A stretch of 64,000 nucleotides of DNA. Source: Thiocapsa roseopersicina (GTDB lineage: Bacteria; Pseudomonadota; Gammaproteobacteria; Chromatiales; Chromatiaceae). The stretch covers positions 62,001-126,000 of the forward strand of contig NZ_FNNZ01000010.1 of assembly GCF_900106925.1 (NCBI RefSeq), in the 5' to 3' direction. Below the pieces are notes generated by a model. The model was not told where the DNA came from. It made no database searches and saw nothing but the letters and a program-made list of their open reading frames with translations. Shown piece after piece: positions 9,452-18,212 of this stretch (positions are counted from its first letter, which is position 1; every line of letters begins with the position of its first letter). The translations under genes were made by a program, and so were the position numbers.

Positions 9452-10003
9452 TCAGAATAGACTCATGCGTTTCATCACACCGTCACGTTTGATCCGCCAG
9501 TGATAAACCGCGGCAGAGACGTGAATCAGGATCAAGCACAGAATCACCCAACCGACAATCCCGTGAAGCTGGAACAGGGTCTTGCTCAGCTCCTTATTCT
9601 CGGGGACCAGGCCGGGTAGGTTGAGGTTGAAGAACTGCACCGGAAAACCGCCGGTCGCCGTGCCCAGCCAGCCCAAAACCGGCATCAGAATCAGGGCGAC
9701 ATAAATGAGCGTATGCACGGTCAAACTGGCCGCACGCTCGAAGCCGGTCAACGGGGGTTGATAGGCCGGAGACCGGAAAAGCCTCTTCAGTGCAAAGCGC
9801 AAGATCATAAGGATCAGCAGCAGGATACCGAATGTCTTATGGTATCCGTAGAGTTGATTGGTCATCTCCAACCCGACCAGATCCTTGAGCCCGTCGAACC
9901 CGAGGGTTCCCAACAAGGAGCCGACGGCCAGTAAGCCCAAAACCAGCAGGGCAATCAGCCAATGCAGGAGTCGCTGAGCATAGTTGTAGCGAAGGGTCTC
10001 CAT
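9452..10003 (-). CDS. Cytochrome b561 (prokaryotic CybB family)
   Basis: This 183-residue protein has four transmembrane helices and begins METLRYNYAQRLLHWLIALLV, with the helix-1 histidine of the diheme b561 family. Further candidate haem ligands are in YGYHKTFG, LTVHTLIY and FQLHGIVGWV. It would carry electrons across the inner membrane, for example between quinol and a periplasmic partner. It is monocistronic. It runs toward argD with 239 bases between, which include the hairpin at 9244-9278. Confidence 0.9.
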   Translation of the reverse strand: METLRYNYAQRLLHWLIALLVLGLLAVGSLLGTLGFDGLKDLVGLEMTNQLYGYHKTFGILLLILMILRFALKRLFRSPAYQPPLTGFERAASLTVHTLIYVALILMPVLGWLGTATGGFPVQFFNLNLPGLVPENKELSKTLFQLHGIVGWVILCLILIHVSAAVYHWRIKRDGVMKRMSLF

Positions 10004-10162
10004 CCAGTCCTCCGAAAGACATTGATGTGTGATAAGTCACGTCGGCGGAGTTATGCGCCATGGGCGCCAAAACGCCCCCTGAGCCATCCGACGCGGTTTC
10101 TTCCGGTCTCTCCCGCCATAAAATAGTACCCACGGGCACCGACACAACCATCCCCGAAGACT

Positions 10163-10530
10163 CACCGGGCATCGGTTTCGGCTACGCCGGCGCGACCTTC
10201 CACGCGCCTCTGATCGTAGCGGTCCTCGGGCTGCGTCTTGCGGCCATCGACCTGGCGGCCCCGAACGCAACACATCACCCCCTGGCGGCCGAGGCGCTCG
10301 CGGCGGGCAAGCATGTGGTGGTCGACAAACCCTTCACGCTGAACGTCGGCCCTGTGCCTGTTCGGCATGCCCGGATCTCGCCCGGCAGCGCGACGACGCC
10401 CTCGTCGACGACTTGTTCCATACAGTGCTGCGATATGCGATACGAGGGTCTGCGCGTCGTACTGCACGCCAGTGCATTGGCCGCAGAACCTGCCCCGCGT
10501 TTCGTGCTGCACAGCACAGGCGGAGCGATC
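10163..10530 (+). pseudogene. Decayed Gfo/Idh/MocA-family oxidoreductase
   Basis: Three fragments of one NAD(P)-dependent oxidoreductase remain in order but in different frames. Fragment one (about 10163-10340) keeps the Rossmann start IGFGYAGATFHAPLI and then ATHHPLAAEALAAGKHVVV. The stretch normally lying between these has been deleted, giving LAAIDLAAPN at the join. Fragment two (10374-10439, another frame) reads DLARQRDDALVDDLFHTV. Fragment three (about 10445-10525, first frame again) reads LRVVLHASALAAEPAPRF then VLHSTGG. The end is unrecognisable. At least two frameshifts and two large deletions make this a dead gene. Confidence 0.8.
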
Positions 10531-10733
10531 AACCGCCGGATCCGGCATGATCGTTCGGCCGGCCCGCCTTGCGCGCCCGACGTCCTCGTGAATAGTCCAC
10601 ACTCCTGGAGTTCATCAGCACCCCCGCCTCTTGATTCCGAAGAATAAAGTCCCCTCACCAGTTGCCGCCAACGCAGGGCGATCCGCCGCGAGCTGGAGAA
10701 CGCCCGGGGCCGAATCCGAGGAGGAGCAGCAGA

Positions 10734-13700
10734 ATGCCGTCCAACGTACCGCCGCAGTCGCACCAAAGGCCGAACGGTCCGTCCAACAACCGACCCGACT
10801 GCAGGATGCGAGCCAAGGATCGTCGATCGGGCGCCGATGCGGCGTCTACGGAGCTCGAGCATTCAGTGGGTCGGTCATCGGTGATCTCGATCGTCCGCCA
10901 AGTCGATGGCCTCCTCGGCACCGGACATGCCGTCGCGCAAGCGCCGAGCGGGGCAATACCCTGCGGACGACCTTCGACCGCTAGTCACGCCCTCGACCGC
11001 CTTCTACCCGAGCTCGCCACGGCCCTGGTGGTCGCCGCCCCGTTCGTCGCAGGAGGCGTCGCTGCCTGGATGGATCCTTGGCTGATCCTCGTGATGCCCG
11101 TCGTCGTTCGGACGGCGTTGATGGGCTCGATCGCGCTGCATGGTCTGGGTCATGCGCTCGCTGCGGGGCGCTCCGGGATCGGGCGATTCCTGGACTATGC
11201 CCGCGCTCTGCCGCCGTGCGGTCTTCTCCCCTTCGGTCCGCTCTTCATCCCCGGCCTGAGTCGCCCGACACGGGCGCCGCGTTTCGCTCTGGACGGTCTG
11301 TCGCCGACGCGAAGGCGCTGGATCGCCCTTGCCGGACCTGCGGCGAGCCTGGTTGCCCTTTGCGCGTCGGCGGCCGCTCTCGTCGCACTTGCCCCCCCGT
11401 CGACCCCATCGCAGTGGATCCTGCTCCTGCTCGCCGTTGCCAACGCTTGGATTCTTCTGACCTCGTGGACAGACTACCTCACGCTGATCTCGGGGCAAGG
11501 GCGTGCCATCTTCTGCGGCAATTTCGGTATCTTGTCGAAACGGGATCCGGGCGAGCGCGGTTTCCTGCCGCCTCGCTTCAGGCGTTTAACCGTGCGGCTG
11601 GGACAGGCCACGGACAGCCGCGGACAGCAGGCCGGCGGCATCGCCGTGCTGGGCGCGAACGGCCGCTTCGTGGGCCGGAAGATCGTCAACGGCAAGCGAG
11701 GCGACCTGACCCGCGATCTGCTGCGCGCCTTTCGTCGACGCGCGGCCCTGCGGCGACTGATCGGCCATAAGCCCATGCGGGAGATCCTTCACCTCGTCGG
11801 CCACTATCGCTACGGTACCTCGAGCTGCCCCGCCGAGATCGAGACGCACTGGCACCGCTGGGCGCGTCCACGCACCGCCGCGGTGTGGTCCGTGGACGGA
11901 CAGGACTTGTTCTGCCGCCGTCGTGTCGTCGAGAACCTCATCACCCATAACGGCGACTTCGATGCCTGGCTCGCCCCTTGGGGCCGGGTTTCCAATCCGG
12001 CTCTGGGTGAGTGGCTGACCAGCGTCTTGGGGGAAGCGAACGCGGCGCGGGGCGATTCTCCGAAGATCGCCGGGATGCTCGATCTTCTGCTCACCCAAGG
12101 ACGCTGGGATGCCTCCCTGCGGCTCGGCTATGCGATGCTGACGGGCCGAGCGCTTCCACGCCGGGATCTGGTTGCGCTGACCTCGATCTTCGATCAGGTC
12201 TTTACACGTTGGGCAGTCGGCCTGGATGTCGCCCACCGGGATGACTGCGCCCGCCCCCTCGTAGTCGGCTGCACCTCGTTGGCGGAGGTGTTCGCGCGCA
12301 ACGCCGAAGCCACCCGGCGACTGGTCGACGCGCTTCGGCAGGCATCCCTGTCGGTGACACGCGATTGGCCCGACGACGCAAAGCGGTTCCGGCAGCGCAT
12401 CGTGGGACGGGCCGTGCATGCCTTCTTCCACAACGATCTCTACACGGCCACGATGCTCTTCATGGAGCGGGCCGAAGGGACCTTCGGCCTGGTCATGACG
12501 ACGAGCCTCCAGCCCGGCGCGGTCGCCTTGGCCGCGGAGCGTCAACCCCTCTTCATCGGCGCCGATCCCGAGACGGGTATGCTGATCTACGCCTCGGAGG
12601 CCGCCGCGCTGACGGTGGCCTGCGGGCCGAGTCCGGACGGGGCGTCCCTGCCCTTCCGCTTCGACCTCGTCGACGGCGATCTTGTCCTGCTCCAGGTGCG
12701 CGAAGACACGGCGGACAACAGCATCACCCTGATGAATCGGCACAGGCACGAGGCACCGACGATCGAGCGGATCACCCCGAGCGCGCTGGCCAACTCCGCA
12801 CGGGCCGAGGACCCGCAGGGATGGATCGCCGTCTCCGATAACCCCTATCTCGAGACGAGATCGGCTCCACCCGGCCGGGATCGTGTCCTGGGGGAGATGA
12901 CCGACATCCCCTCGGTCCTGGAGCGGATTCGACGCGACTGGGGCGATCCGGCGTCGCGCAACCGACGCACCGCGCATGCCTTTACGACGTGTTTTCTGGA
13001 CAGCGCATCGGACTGGGCCGCGCAGCAGCAGGGCCAAGCCTTACCGAGCCTGCATTCCGAGTTGGACCTCTTGGTCCTCGGCGTGGAGAACAGCCTCTAT
13101 CTCGGTGTGCGATTCGTAGAGGATCTGCGTCGTATCTTCCCGTACCTGAATGCCCGAGCGGTGGATGCAGTGCGCTACTGCGATGATCCGCAGCGCTATG
13201 AGGTCGGCCCGACCACGCTCACGCTCGCGATCAGCCACTCCGGGCAAACCTTCAACACTCTCGACGCCGTGCGCTTTATTCGGGCGCTCCACACCTCGGG
13301 CAAGGCCGGCGCCGTGTTCGTCATGACGGGAGAGATCGATACACTCATGGGGGCCGCCGTGGGACAAGGCATGAAGGCCGATGCCCCTTGGATGGAGCGC
13401 GTGTTCGCGACCGGTGCCGGATGGCGGACCGCGGAGCCGGCCACCGTGAGTGCGGCGGCGACCCATGCCACCCTGACCCAGCTCCTGCTTCGGTTGGCGC
13501 GTGATGTTGTCACCCGCTCCAACGACGCCGTCTGCCCCTTCGGCTTTGCCGTGCGCAACGACGATCTGGACAAGCTCGACGCCCTGGATCAGCTCACCGT
13601 CCGCCGCGCCGAGGCCATCTTCGGCCGAACGACCGAGGGCTGGGATGTGGAGACCGAGGAGCGGGTCGGTTTGAAACGAGAAGGTCGGTATCTCGCCAGC

Positions 13701-14837
13701 CTCCTCACGGAGCCCGCCCTGGTGTTCATCGCCACGGCGGTCCACCTCTTCGTGATGCTCTGGCTCGGTTGGAACCCCATGCTCGGCGGGGACGCATTGC
13801 TGCAGAGCACCGTCGGCTGGTCGGTCGTCGACCTCGGCAACCCGATCGGCGCGATGATCCTGGCGGGACTGCAGACCGCCTATTTCCTCTTCGCCGCGGT
13901 GCTCTTTACCTTGCTCTTGCGAGGGCTTCAGCGACGGCCTCTGTGGGATAGGGTGTTCGTCGGGCGAACCCTCGTGATCGGCGACGAGCCTTATGTGAAG
14001 GATCTGCTCGCCCAGTATGTGAGCAAGTTGTTCTCGCTGGCCTACGAGTTCGCCGGGTTCGTCGGCATCCACGCGGCGGATTCCCGCTCCGGCGAGCTGC
14101 TGCATCTCTACGGCCATCGCATCACGCGAGGCATGGTGCTGTTTCTGGGCCTGCCGGACGGTCGCTGGCCGGGCCGGGAGCGCGCGGAGGCCGCCGTCTG
14201 CATGACCTCCAGCCAAGCGCGAGGTGTGCGCAACATGGGGGGCGGAGCGCTCGTCGTCGGTGTCGGCCACAACGCGGTGTCCGCAGCGAAGGTCGACCGA
14301 TTCGTTCGCCTCGGCGCCTGCGAGCACCCGCTGGGGGACATGCCCCAGGTCCTGCGCGGCGGCTGGTCCGAGCTGGCCCGCGATCTACAGGAATCGCGTT
14401 TCGACGCCTTCGAGCGTCTCTTGGCATCCTATGTCGTCTTCCACACCGCCGCCGCGCACACGCGCGACCTCACGAACACCCTGGTGCCGCTGGCCAATCT
14501 CCTGTGGGCGCCTGTCTTCTGGATCGTGCGATTGCTGACGCTCGGCCGCGTCAGACCGAGCTTCGGCTATTGGGACCTCGCCCGGACCCAGAGCGGCACC
14601 CGGATCACGACGACGGCCGCCCCGGTTCCGGCAATCACGCAGAACCCGCGGGATTATCTGACCCCGAAGGAGCGCAACGCCGCGGTGCAGACGCACCGTC
14701 TGCGCCGTCTCGGGGTCGTGCCCTACGCGTCCGAGACCGTCGTGGCGCCCGTCGAGACCGGAACGCACAGGCGCAGCTCCGCCCCCGGCTCTCGATTCAC
14801 GACATCCACGGTGCCGCCCATCGCCTCGGCGAGCTGA
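10734..14837 (+). CDS. Membrane-embedded GlmS-like protein: degenerate M50 domain, class II amidotransferase, two SIS-like domains
   Basis: This 1367-residue protein starts at an ATG preceded by GAGGAGGAG. Residues about 85-250 are hydrophobic and resemble an M50 site-2 protease. They include LHGLGHAL (H136/H140, with Gly where HExxH has Glu), then WIALAGPAASL, then a final helix ending in SWTDYL. A class II glutamine amidotransferase follows: C261 in CGNFGI, RGQQAGGIAV near 297, GHYRYGTSS near 356, HNGD at 405-408 and FGLVMTTS near 584. A GlmS-like SIS domain starts near 778, with LAISHSGQTFNTLDA. A transmembrane hairpin lies at about 996-1062, and a second SIS-like region with GELLH follows. 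The substrate is unknown. The nucleophile Cys would need proteolytic exposure. The last 115 bases overlap the convergent kinase gene. Confidence 0.85.
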   Translation: MPSNVPPQSHQRPNGPSNNRPDCRMRAKDRRSGADAASTELEHSVGRSSVISIVRQVDGLLGTGHAVAQAPSGAIPCGRPSTASHALDRLLPELATALVVAAPFVAGGVAAWMDPWLILVMPVVVRTALMGSIALHGLGHALAAGRSGIGRFLDYARALPPCGLLPFGPLFIPGLSRPTRAPRFALDGLSPTRRRWIALAGPAASLVALCASAAALVALAPPSTPSQWILLLLAVANAWILLTSWTDYLTLISGQGRAIFCGNFGILSKRDPGERGFLPPRFRRLTVRLGQATDSRGQQAGGIAVLGANGRFVGRKIVNGKRGDLTRDLLRAFRRRAALRRLIGHKPMREILHLVGHYRYGTSSCPAEIETHWHRWARPRTAAVWSVDGQDLFCRRRVVENLITHNGDFDAWLAPWGRVSNPALGEWLTSVLGEANAARGDSPKIAGMLDLLLTQGRWDASLRLGYAMLTGRALPRRDLVALTSIFDQVFTRWAVGLDVAHRDDCARPLVVGCTSLAEVFARNAEATRRLVDALRQASLSVTRDWPDDAKRFRQRIVGRAVHAFFHNDLYTATMLFMERAEGTFGLVMTTSLQPGAVALAAERQPLFIGADPETGMLIYASEAAALTVACGPSPDGASLPFRFDLVDGDLVLLQVREDTADNSITLMNRHRHEAPTIERITPSALANSARAEDPQGWIAVSDNPYLETRSAPPGRDRVLGEMTDIPSVLERIRRDWGDPASRNRRTAHAFTTCFLDSASDWAAQQQGQALPSLHSELDLLVLGVENSLYLGVRFVEDLRRIFPYLNARAVDAVRYCDDPQRYEVGPTTLTLAISHSGQTFNTLDAVRFIRALHTSGKAGAVFVMTGEIDTLMGAAVGQGMKADAPWMERVFATGAGWRTAEPATVSAAATHATLTQLLLRLARDVVTRSNDAVCPFGFAVRNDDLDKLDALDQLTVRRAEAIFGRTTEGWDVETEERVGLKREGRYLASLLTEPALVFIATAVHLFVMLWLGWNPMLGGDALLQSTVGWSVVDLGNPIGAMILAGLQTAYFLFAAVLFTLLLRGLQRRPLWDRVFVGRTLVIGDEPYVKDLLAQYVSKLFSLAYEFAGFVGIHAADSRSGELLHLYGHRITRGMVLFLGLPDGRWPGRERAEAAVCMTSSQARGVRNMGGGALVVGVGHNAVSAAKVDRFVRLGACEHPLGDMPQVLRGGWSELARDLQESRFDAFERLLASYVVFHTAAAHTRDLTNTLVPLANLLWAPVFWIVRLLTLGRVRPSFGYWDLARTQSGTRITTTAAPVPAITQNPRDYLTPKERNAAVQTHRLRRLGVVPYASETVVAPVETGTHRRSSAPGSRFTTSTVPPIASAS

Positions 14838-16825
14838 CGCACCAGCGCGAGGCCGATGCCGGTCCCGGCCGTCTCGCGCGCGAGTCCACCGTCGATCCGA
14901 TAGAAGAGGCGAAAGATCTTGCGCATCTGAGCCGGCGGCACACCGGGGCCGTAGTCGCGCACCCAAAAGACCAGCATGCCCCGATCCGCGAGCCGGCAAC
15001 CGATATCGACCCGCTTCGGCTCGGCATCGGCCGAGAACTTCACGGCGTTGTCGACAAGGTTGATCAGGATCTGGGTGAAGGCATCCTCATCGACCGAGAC
15101 GACGGCCGCTGCGGCCTGCGCGCCGCAAGCGATGTCCAGCGTAAAGCCCGCACGCTCGACCCGCGATGTCACCTTCGATCGGGTCAACTCCATCAGCTCG
15201 CCCGCCGAGACCGTTCGCAGGTGCAGACGCAGGTCGTTGCGCGTCATGCGCGCGAGCTGCAGGACGTTGTCGATCAGACGCGACAGGCGCTCGCTCTCGT
15301 CGTGGATATAGGCGTAATAGGTCGTGCGCTTTTCCTCCGGTACCCAGCCTTCGCGCAGCAGCTCGCCGTACATGCGGATCGAGGTCAGCGGGGTCTTCAG
15401 CTCGTGGCTTACCGCCGAGACGAAGTCCTGCTGCTGGCGGGCGAGCGCGATCTGGCGCAGACCGAGCCGATAGATGAGATAGATGCCGCCGACGAGGATC
15501 ACGACGAGTGCCGCGGCAAGCCAATACAAGAGGTGTGCACCCGGGGCGGCCGGCAAACGGCCGACACTGAAGAGCAGCTCCATGCCCTGGAGCGGTGCGG
15601 ACAAGCGGGTACGCAGCAACAAGGCGCCGCGCAGCTCGTCGGCGCTCGAGAGGTAGCCGCGCGAGGCTTGGCTCGGGTAGGCGGCCAAAACGTCGCCGTC
15701 CCAAGCGACGACCAAATCCGTCGTCTGCGACAGAAGCGTCTCCCGGAAAGCGTCCTCGATGCCGACGCCCAGGAACGGCCTCTGCTCGATGAGCACACCT
15801 TGGATGAGGCGCTGGCCGTCCTGCCGGACAGGACGAAAGAGCACGAAATGCCCGCTGTCGAGCAGGCTCATCCGAAACGGCTCAACCTCGGTCTCGAAGA
15901 GATTGACTGCAGGTGCAGCAGCGTCCGCCGTCGGCTCGGGCATACCGGCCGGCCCCGGTGCCGCGGAACCTGCCATAGCGGGAACGCGGCCTTCCTTGGG
16001 CGCGAGGCCCTGCTCCGGTTGACTGTCGTCCTGCTGCTCGCGCGAACGAAGACCCTCGGTGGTCGGCGGCGCGGCCGGTGCCGCCTGCTGAAAGCGCTCA
16101 TCGAGATTCAGATCCTCGATGCGGCCGAGTGTGCTTCGCGCTTGCGTCTTTTGCTCCCGCGTCGGCGAGGCATCGATCTCGGAGAGTCGGTCGAATGCCG
16201 CCTGCGGCAGCGCCCGCTCCACCTCGGGCGTCGCTTTCTGCAGGGCACTCAAGGCGGATCCGGCGCTCTCCTTGTCGCGACCACCCCCGGGCATCGGACC
16301 CTCGGGCATCGCGTCGGCCTCGATTCGATCCGTCTGGACCAGTCGGTTGTCCGTGAGGATCCGGCGGATGCGCGCTTCCAGGGCCGTGCGCCCGGCAAGC
16401 TCGTCCGGAGCGATCCCGAGATCGGGTGCATCGCCGCCACGTGGAGGCACGAGAGGCGTGGTCATGGCGCCGGCGGCATCCACCTGGAAATGACCGACGA
16501 GCCCCGGAAGCGCCGTAGACACAGGGTACCGAGCGAGGGGCGAGCGCTGCGGGACGGTACCCGCTCCGTCCCTCGTCGCGACAAGAAACCCGTAGTCCGC
16601 GACGGCGTGTGCCTCTTCGGCACTCACGATGTCCCGGAGACGTGCGTCGATGCGTGCGGCCAACTCCTCGGCAAGCAACTGGTGCTGCCGGAAGGCCGCC
16701 CATTTCAGGTGTCCGAAGGCTTGGTGAATGAGCAGACCGGCCGGGATCGCGAGCGCAACGAAGAAGAGGCCGAGCATGAGCCGCAGCCGCCGCGGGTTCC
16801 AGCCGGCGAGGCCGCTCCCGCGCAT
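14723..16825 (-). CDS. Two-component sensor histidine kinase
   Basis: This 700-residue kinase has an N-terminal transmembrane helix (about 14-36), a large periplasmic region with an unusual Pro/Gly/Arg-rich insert (about 185-310), and a second helix (about 435-455). A HisKA domain follows with the phospho-acceptor in FVSAVSHELKTPLTSIRM (about 475-490). The HATPase domain has the N box LINLVDNAVKFSADA and the G box YGPGVPPAQM/GTGIGLALVRQLAEAMGG. It begins one base after the stop of the response-regulator gene, so the two are co-expressed. Its 3' end overlaps that of the convergent GlmS-like gene. Confidence 0.93.
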   Translation of the reverse strand: MRGSGLAGWNPRRLRLMLGLFFVALAIPAGLLIHQAFGHLKWAAFRQHQLLAEELAARIDARLRDIVSAEEAHAVADYGFLVATRDGAGTVPQRSPLARYPVSTALPGLVGHFQVDAAGAMTTPLVPPRGGDAPDLGIAPDELAGRTALEARIRRILTDNRLVQTDRIEADAMPEGPMPGGGRDKESAGSALSALQKATPEVERALPQAAFDRLSEIDASPTREQKTQARSTLGRIEDLNLDERFQQAAPAAPPTTEGLRSREQQDDSQPEQGLAPKEGRVPAMAGSAAPGPAGMPEPTADAAAPAVNLFETEVEPFRMSLLDSGHFVLFRPVRQDGQRLIQGVLIEQRPFLGVGIEDAFRETLLSQTTDLVVAWDGDVLAAYPSQASRGYLSSADELRGALLLRTRLSAPLQGMELLFSVGRLPAAPGAHLLYWLAAALVVILVGGIYLIYRLGLRQIALARQQQDFVSAVSHELKTPLTSIRMYGELLREGWVPEEKRTTYYAYIHDESERLSRLIDNVLQLARMTRNDLRLHLRTVSAGELMELTRSKVTSRVERAGFTLDIACGAQAAAAVVSVDEDAFTQILINLVDNAVKFSADAEPKRVDIGCRLADRGMLVFWVRDYGPGVPPAQMRKIFRLFYRIDGGLARETAGTGIGLALVRQLAEAMGGTVDVVNREPGAELRLCVPVSTGATTVSDA

Positions 16826-16826
16826 G

Positions 16827-17525
16827 TCAGCCGCTCAGCAGGCGGTAGCCGGCACCGCGCACCGTGACCAGGTAGCGCGGTTGTGCCGGGTCGGATTCGA
16901 GCTTACGCCGCAGCTTTGCGATGTGGATGTCGACCGTCCGGGTCTCGATGTCCAGGCCGCGCGCATAGCCCCAGACCTTGTTCAGCAGCTCCTCGCGCGA
17001 GACCGCTCGGTCCGGATTGGCGCCGAGATATTGCAGAATGTCCATCTCGCGTCGGGTGAAGGCGATGGTTTCCGTGCCGCGACGACCGGCAAGGTTGCGG
17101 ACATCGATCTCGATCTCGTCCCCGAGGGCGATGCGATCGCGGTCGATACCGAGACGCGCGCGGCGCAGCACGGCCTCCACCCGGGCGACCAGCTGGGTCA
17201 CCGAGAAGGGCTTGCCGACATAGTCGTCCGCACCCAGGCGGAGGCCCTGGACGATGTCCTCGTCGGCGGTCTTGGCCGTGAGCATGATGATCGGCTGCTC
17301 GCGGTCGGCGACGCGGATGCGCTCGCAGATGTCGAAGCCGTTCACGCCCGGCAGCATGACGTCGAGCAGGATCAGGTCGAACCGCCCGGTCAGTGCCTTG
17401 CGCAACCCCGCGTGCCCATCGGCGGCCGAGTCGACTGCATAGCCGTGATAGACGAACAGATCCTCGAGCCCGGTGCGGATGGCCGGCTCGTCCTCGACGA
17501 TCAGGAGGCTGAACTTGGTCTGCAT
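16827..17525 (-). CDS. OmpR/PhoB-family response regulator
   Basis: This 232-residue regulator has a receiver domain (about 5-120) with the acidic pair VEDE, phospho-acceptor Asp in LILLDVMLPG and Lys in VGKPFS. A winged-helix DNA-binding domain follows (about 130-230), with TRREMDILQYL and the ending YLVTVRGAGYRLL. The start MQTKFSLLIVEDE at 17525 is chosen because an upstream in-frame start adds only unconserved residues. It is paired with the kinase and divergent from the PspA-like operon. The intergenic region holds GTAAA repeats like those bound by CpxR. Confidence 0.94.
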   Translation of the reverse strand: MQTKFSLLIVEDEPAIRTGLEDLFVYHGYAVDSAADGHAGLRKALTGRFDLILLDVMLPGVNGFDICERIRVADREQPIIMLTAKTADEDIVQGLRLGADDYVGKPFSVTQLVARVEAVLRRARLGIDRDRIALGDEIEIDVRNLAGRRGTETIAFTRREMDILQYLGANPDRAVSREELLNKVWGYARGLDIETRTVDIHIAKLRRKLESDPAQPRYLVTVRGAGYRLLSG

Positions 17526-17564
17526 GTCACCGGGAAGGGTAGCAAGGCGCCCCGGCGGCGGCAC

Positions 17565-17599
17565 GTAAAATCCATGTAAATCCGACGTCCCGATCTTTA
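17565..17599. promoter_or_regulatory. CpxR-like GTAAA direct repeat between regulator and psp-like operon
   Basis: GTAAA at 17565-17569 and GTAAA at 17576-17580 are direct repeats with six bases between. A third, inverted GTAAA (TTTAC on this strand) is at 17595-17599. E. coli CpxR binds GTAAA pairs spaced by a few bases. The site lies between the divergent response-regulator and PspA-like genes, as expected for an autoregulated envelope-stress operator. Binding is inferred. Confidence 0.5.
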
Positions 17600-17678
17600 C
17601 CGAACCGCGCCTATGGCCGGACCGGCCGCCTTCCTAGACTGCAGTTGCCGAGCAACTCAGCCCCCGAAGGAGGCCATC

Positions 17679-18212
17679 ATGACACTCGTCACCCGCATGT
17701 CCCGGCTGTTGCGAGCCGACGTCAACGCGGTCCTCGACCGCATCGAGGAGCCCGCCGCGCTGCTGCGCCAGGCGGTCCGCGACATGGAAGGGACGCTCGC
17801 CCGAGACGAGCAGCGCGCGCGGCGTCTGGAGTCCGAGCAGCAGGAGCGGGCGTGCCGTCTCACGGAAATCGACCGCACCCTGCGCGAGATCGACGAGCAG
17901 CTCGACCTCTGCTTCCGGTCGGACCGGGAAGATCTGGCCCGCACGCTGATTCGGCGTCGGCTCGAAACCGAGCAGTTTCAACGGCTGGCGACGGATCGAC
18001 AGGAGGGCCTCTCGCGCACCCTGACCGAGCTGCGGAACCGGATCGTCGAGAATCGACAGCGGCTCGCGGAGGTCCGACGCAGGGCCGAGCTGATCACGGA
18101 TGAGAGCCGTGAGGATGCCGATGACGGCTGGACCGCGACCTCGGTCGCGGTGCGGGACGCCGATGTCGAGGTAGCCTTCCTGCGCGAGAAGAGCCGGAGG
18201 ACAGGGTCATGA
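17679..18212 (+). CDS. PspA/IM30-family protein
   Basis: This 177-residue, almost wholly coiled-coil protein starts MTLVTRMSRLLRADVNAVLD. The early helix and the segment EEPAALLRQAVRDME are characteristic of PspA/IM30 (ESCRT-III-like) proteins, which protect membrane integrity. It is shorter than E. coli PspA (222 residues). GAAGGAGG eight bases upstream fixes the ATG. Its stop overlaps the next start (ATGA), so it is co-translated with the membrane protein. It is divergent from an OmpR-type two-component pair and probably under its control. Confidence 0.82.
   Translation: MTLVTRMSRLLRADVNAVLDRIEEPAALLRQAVRDMEGTLARDEQRARRLESEQQERACRLTEIDRTLREIDEQLDLCFRSDREDLARTLIRRRLETEQFQRLATDRQEGLSRTLTELRNRIVENRQRLAEVRRRAELITDESREDADDGWTATSVAVRDADVEVAFLREKSRRTGS

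Noticed and set aside
14504-16867. A 787-codon frame opposite the sensor kinase
   Set aside because: The kinase frame on the other strand carries all kinase motifs, and this frame has only shadow composition.
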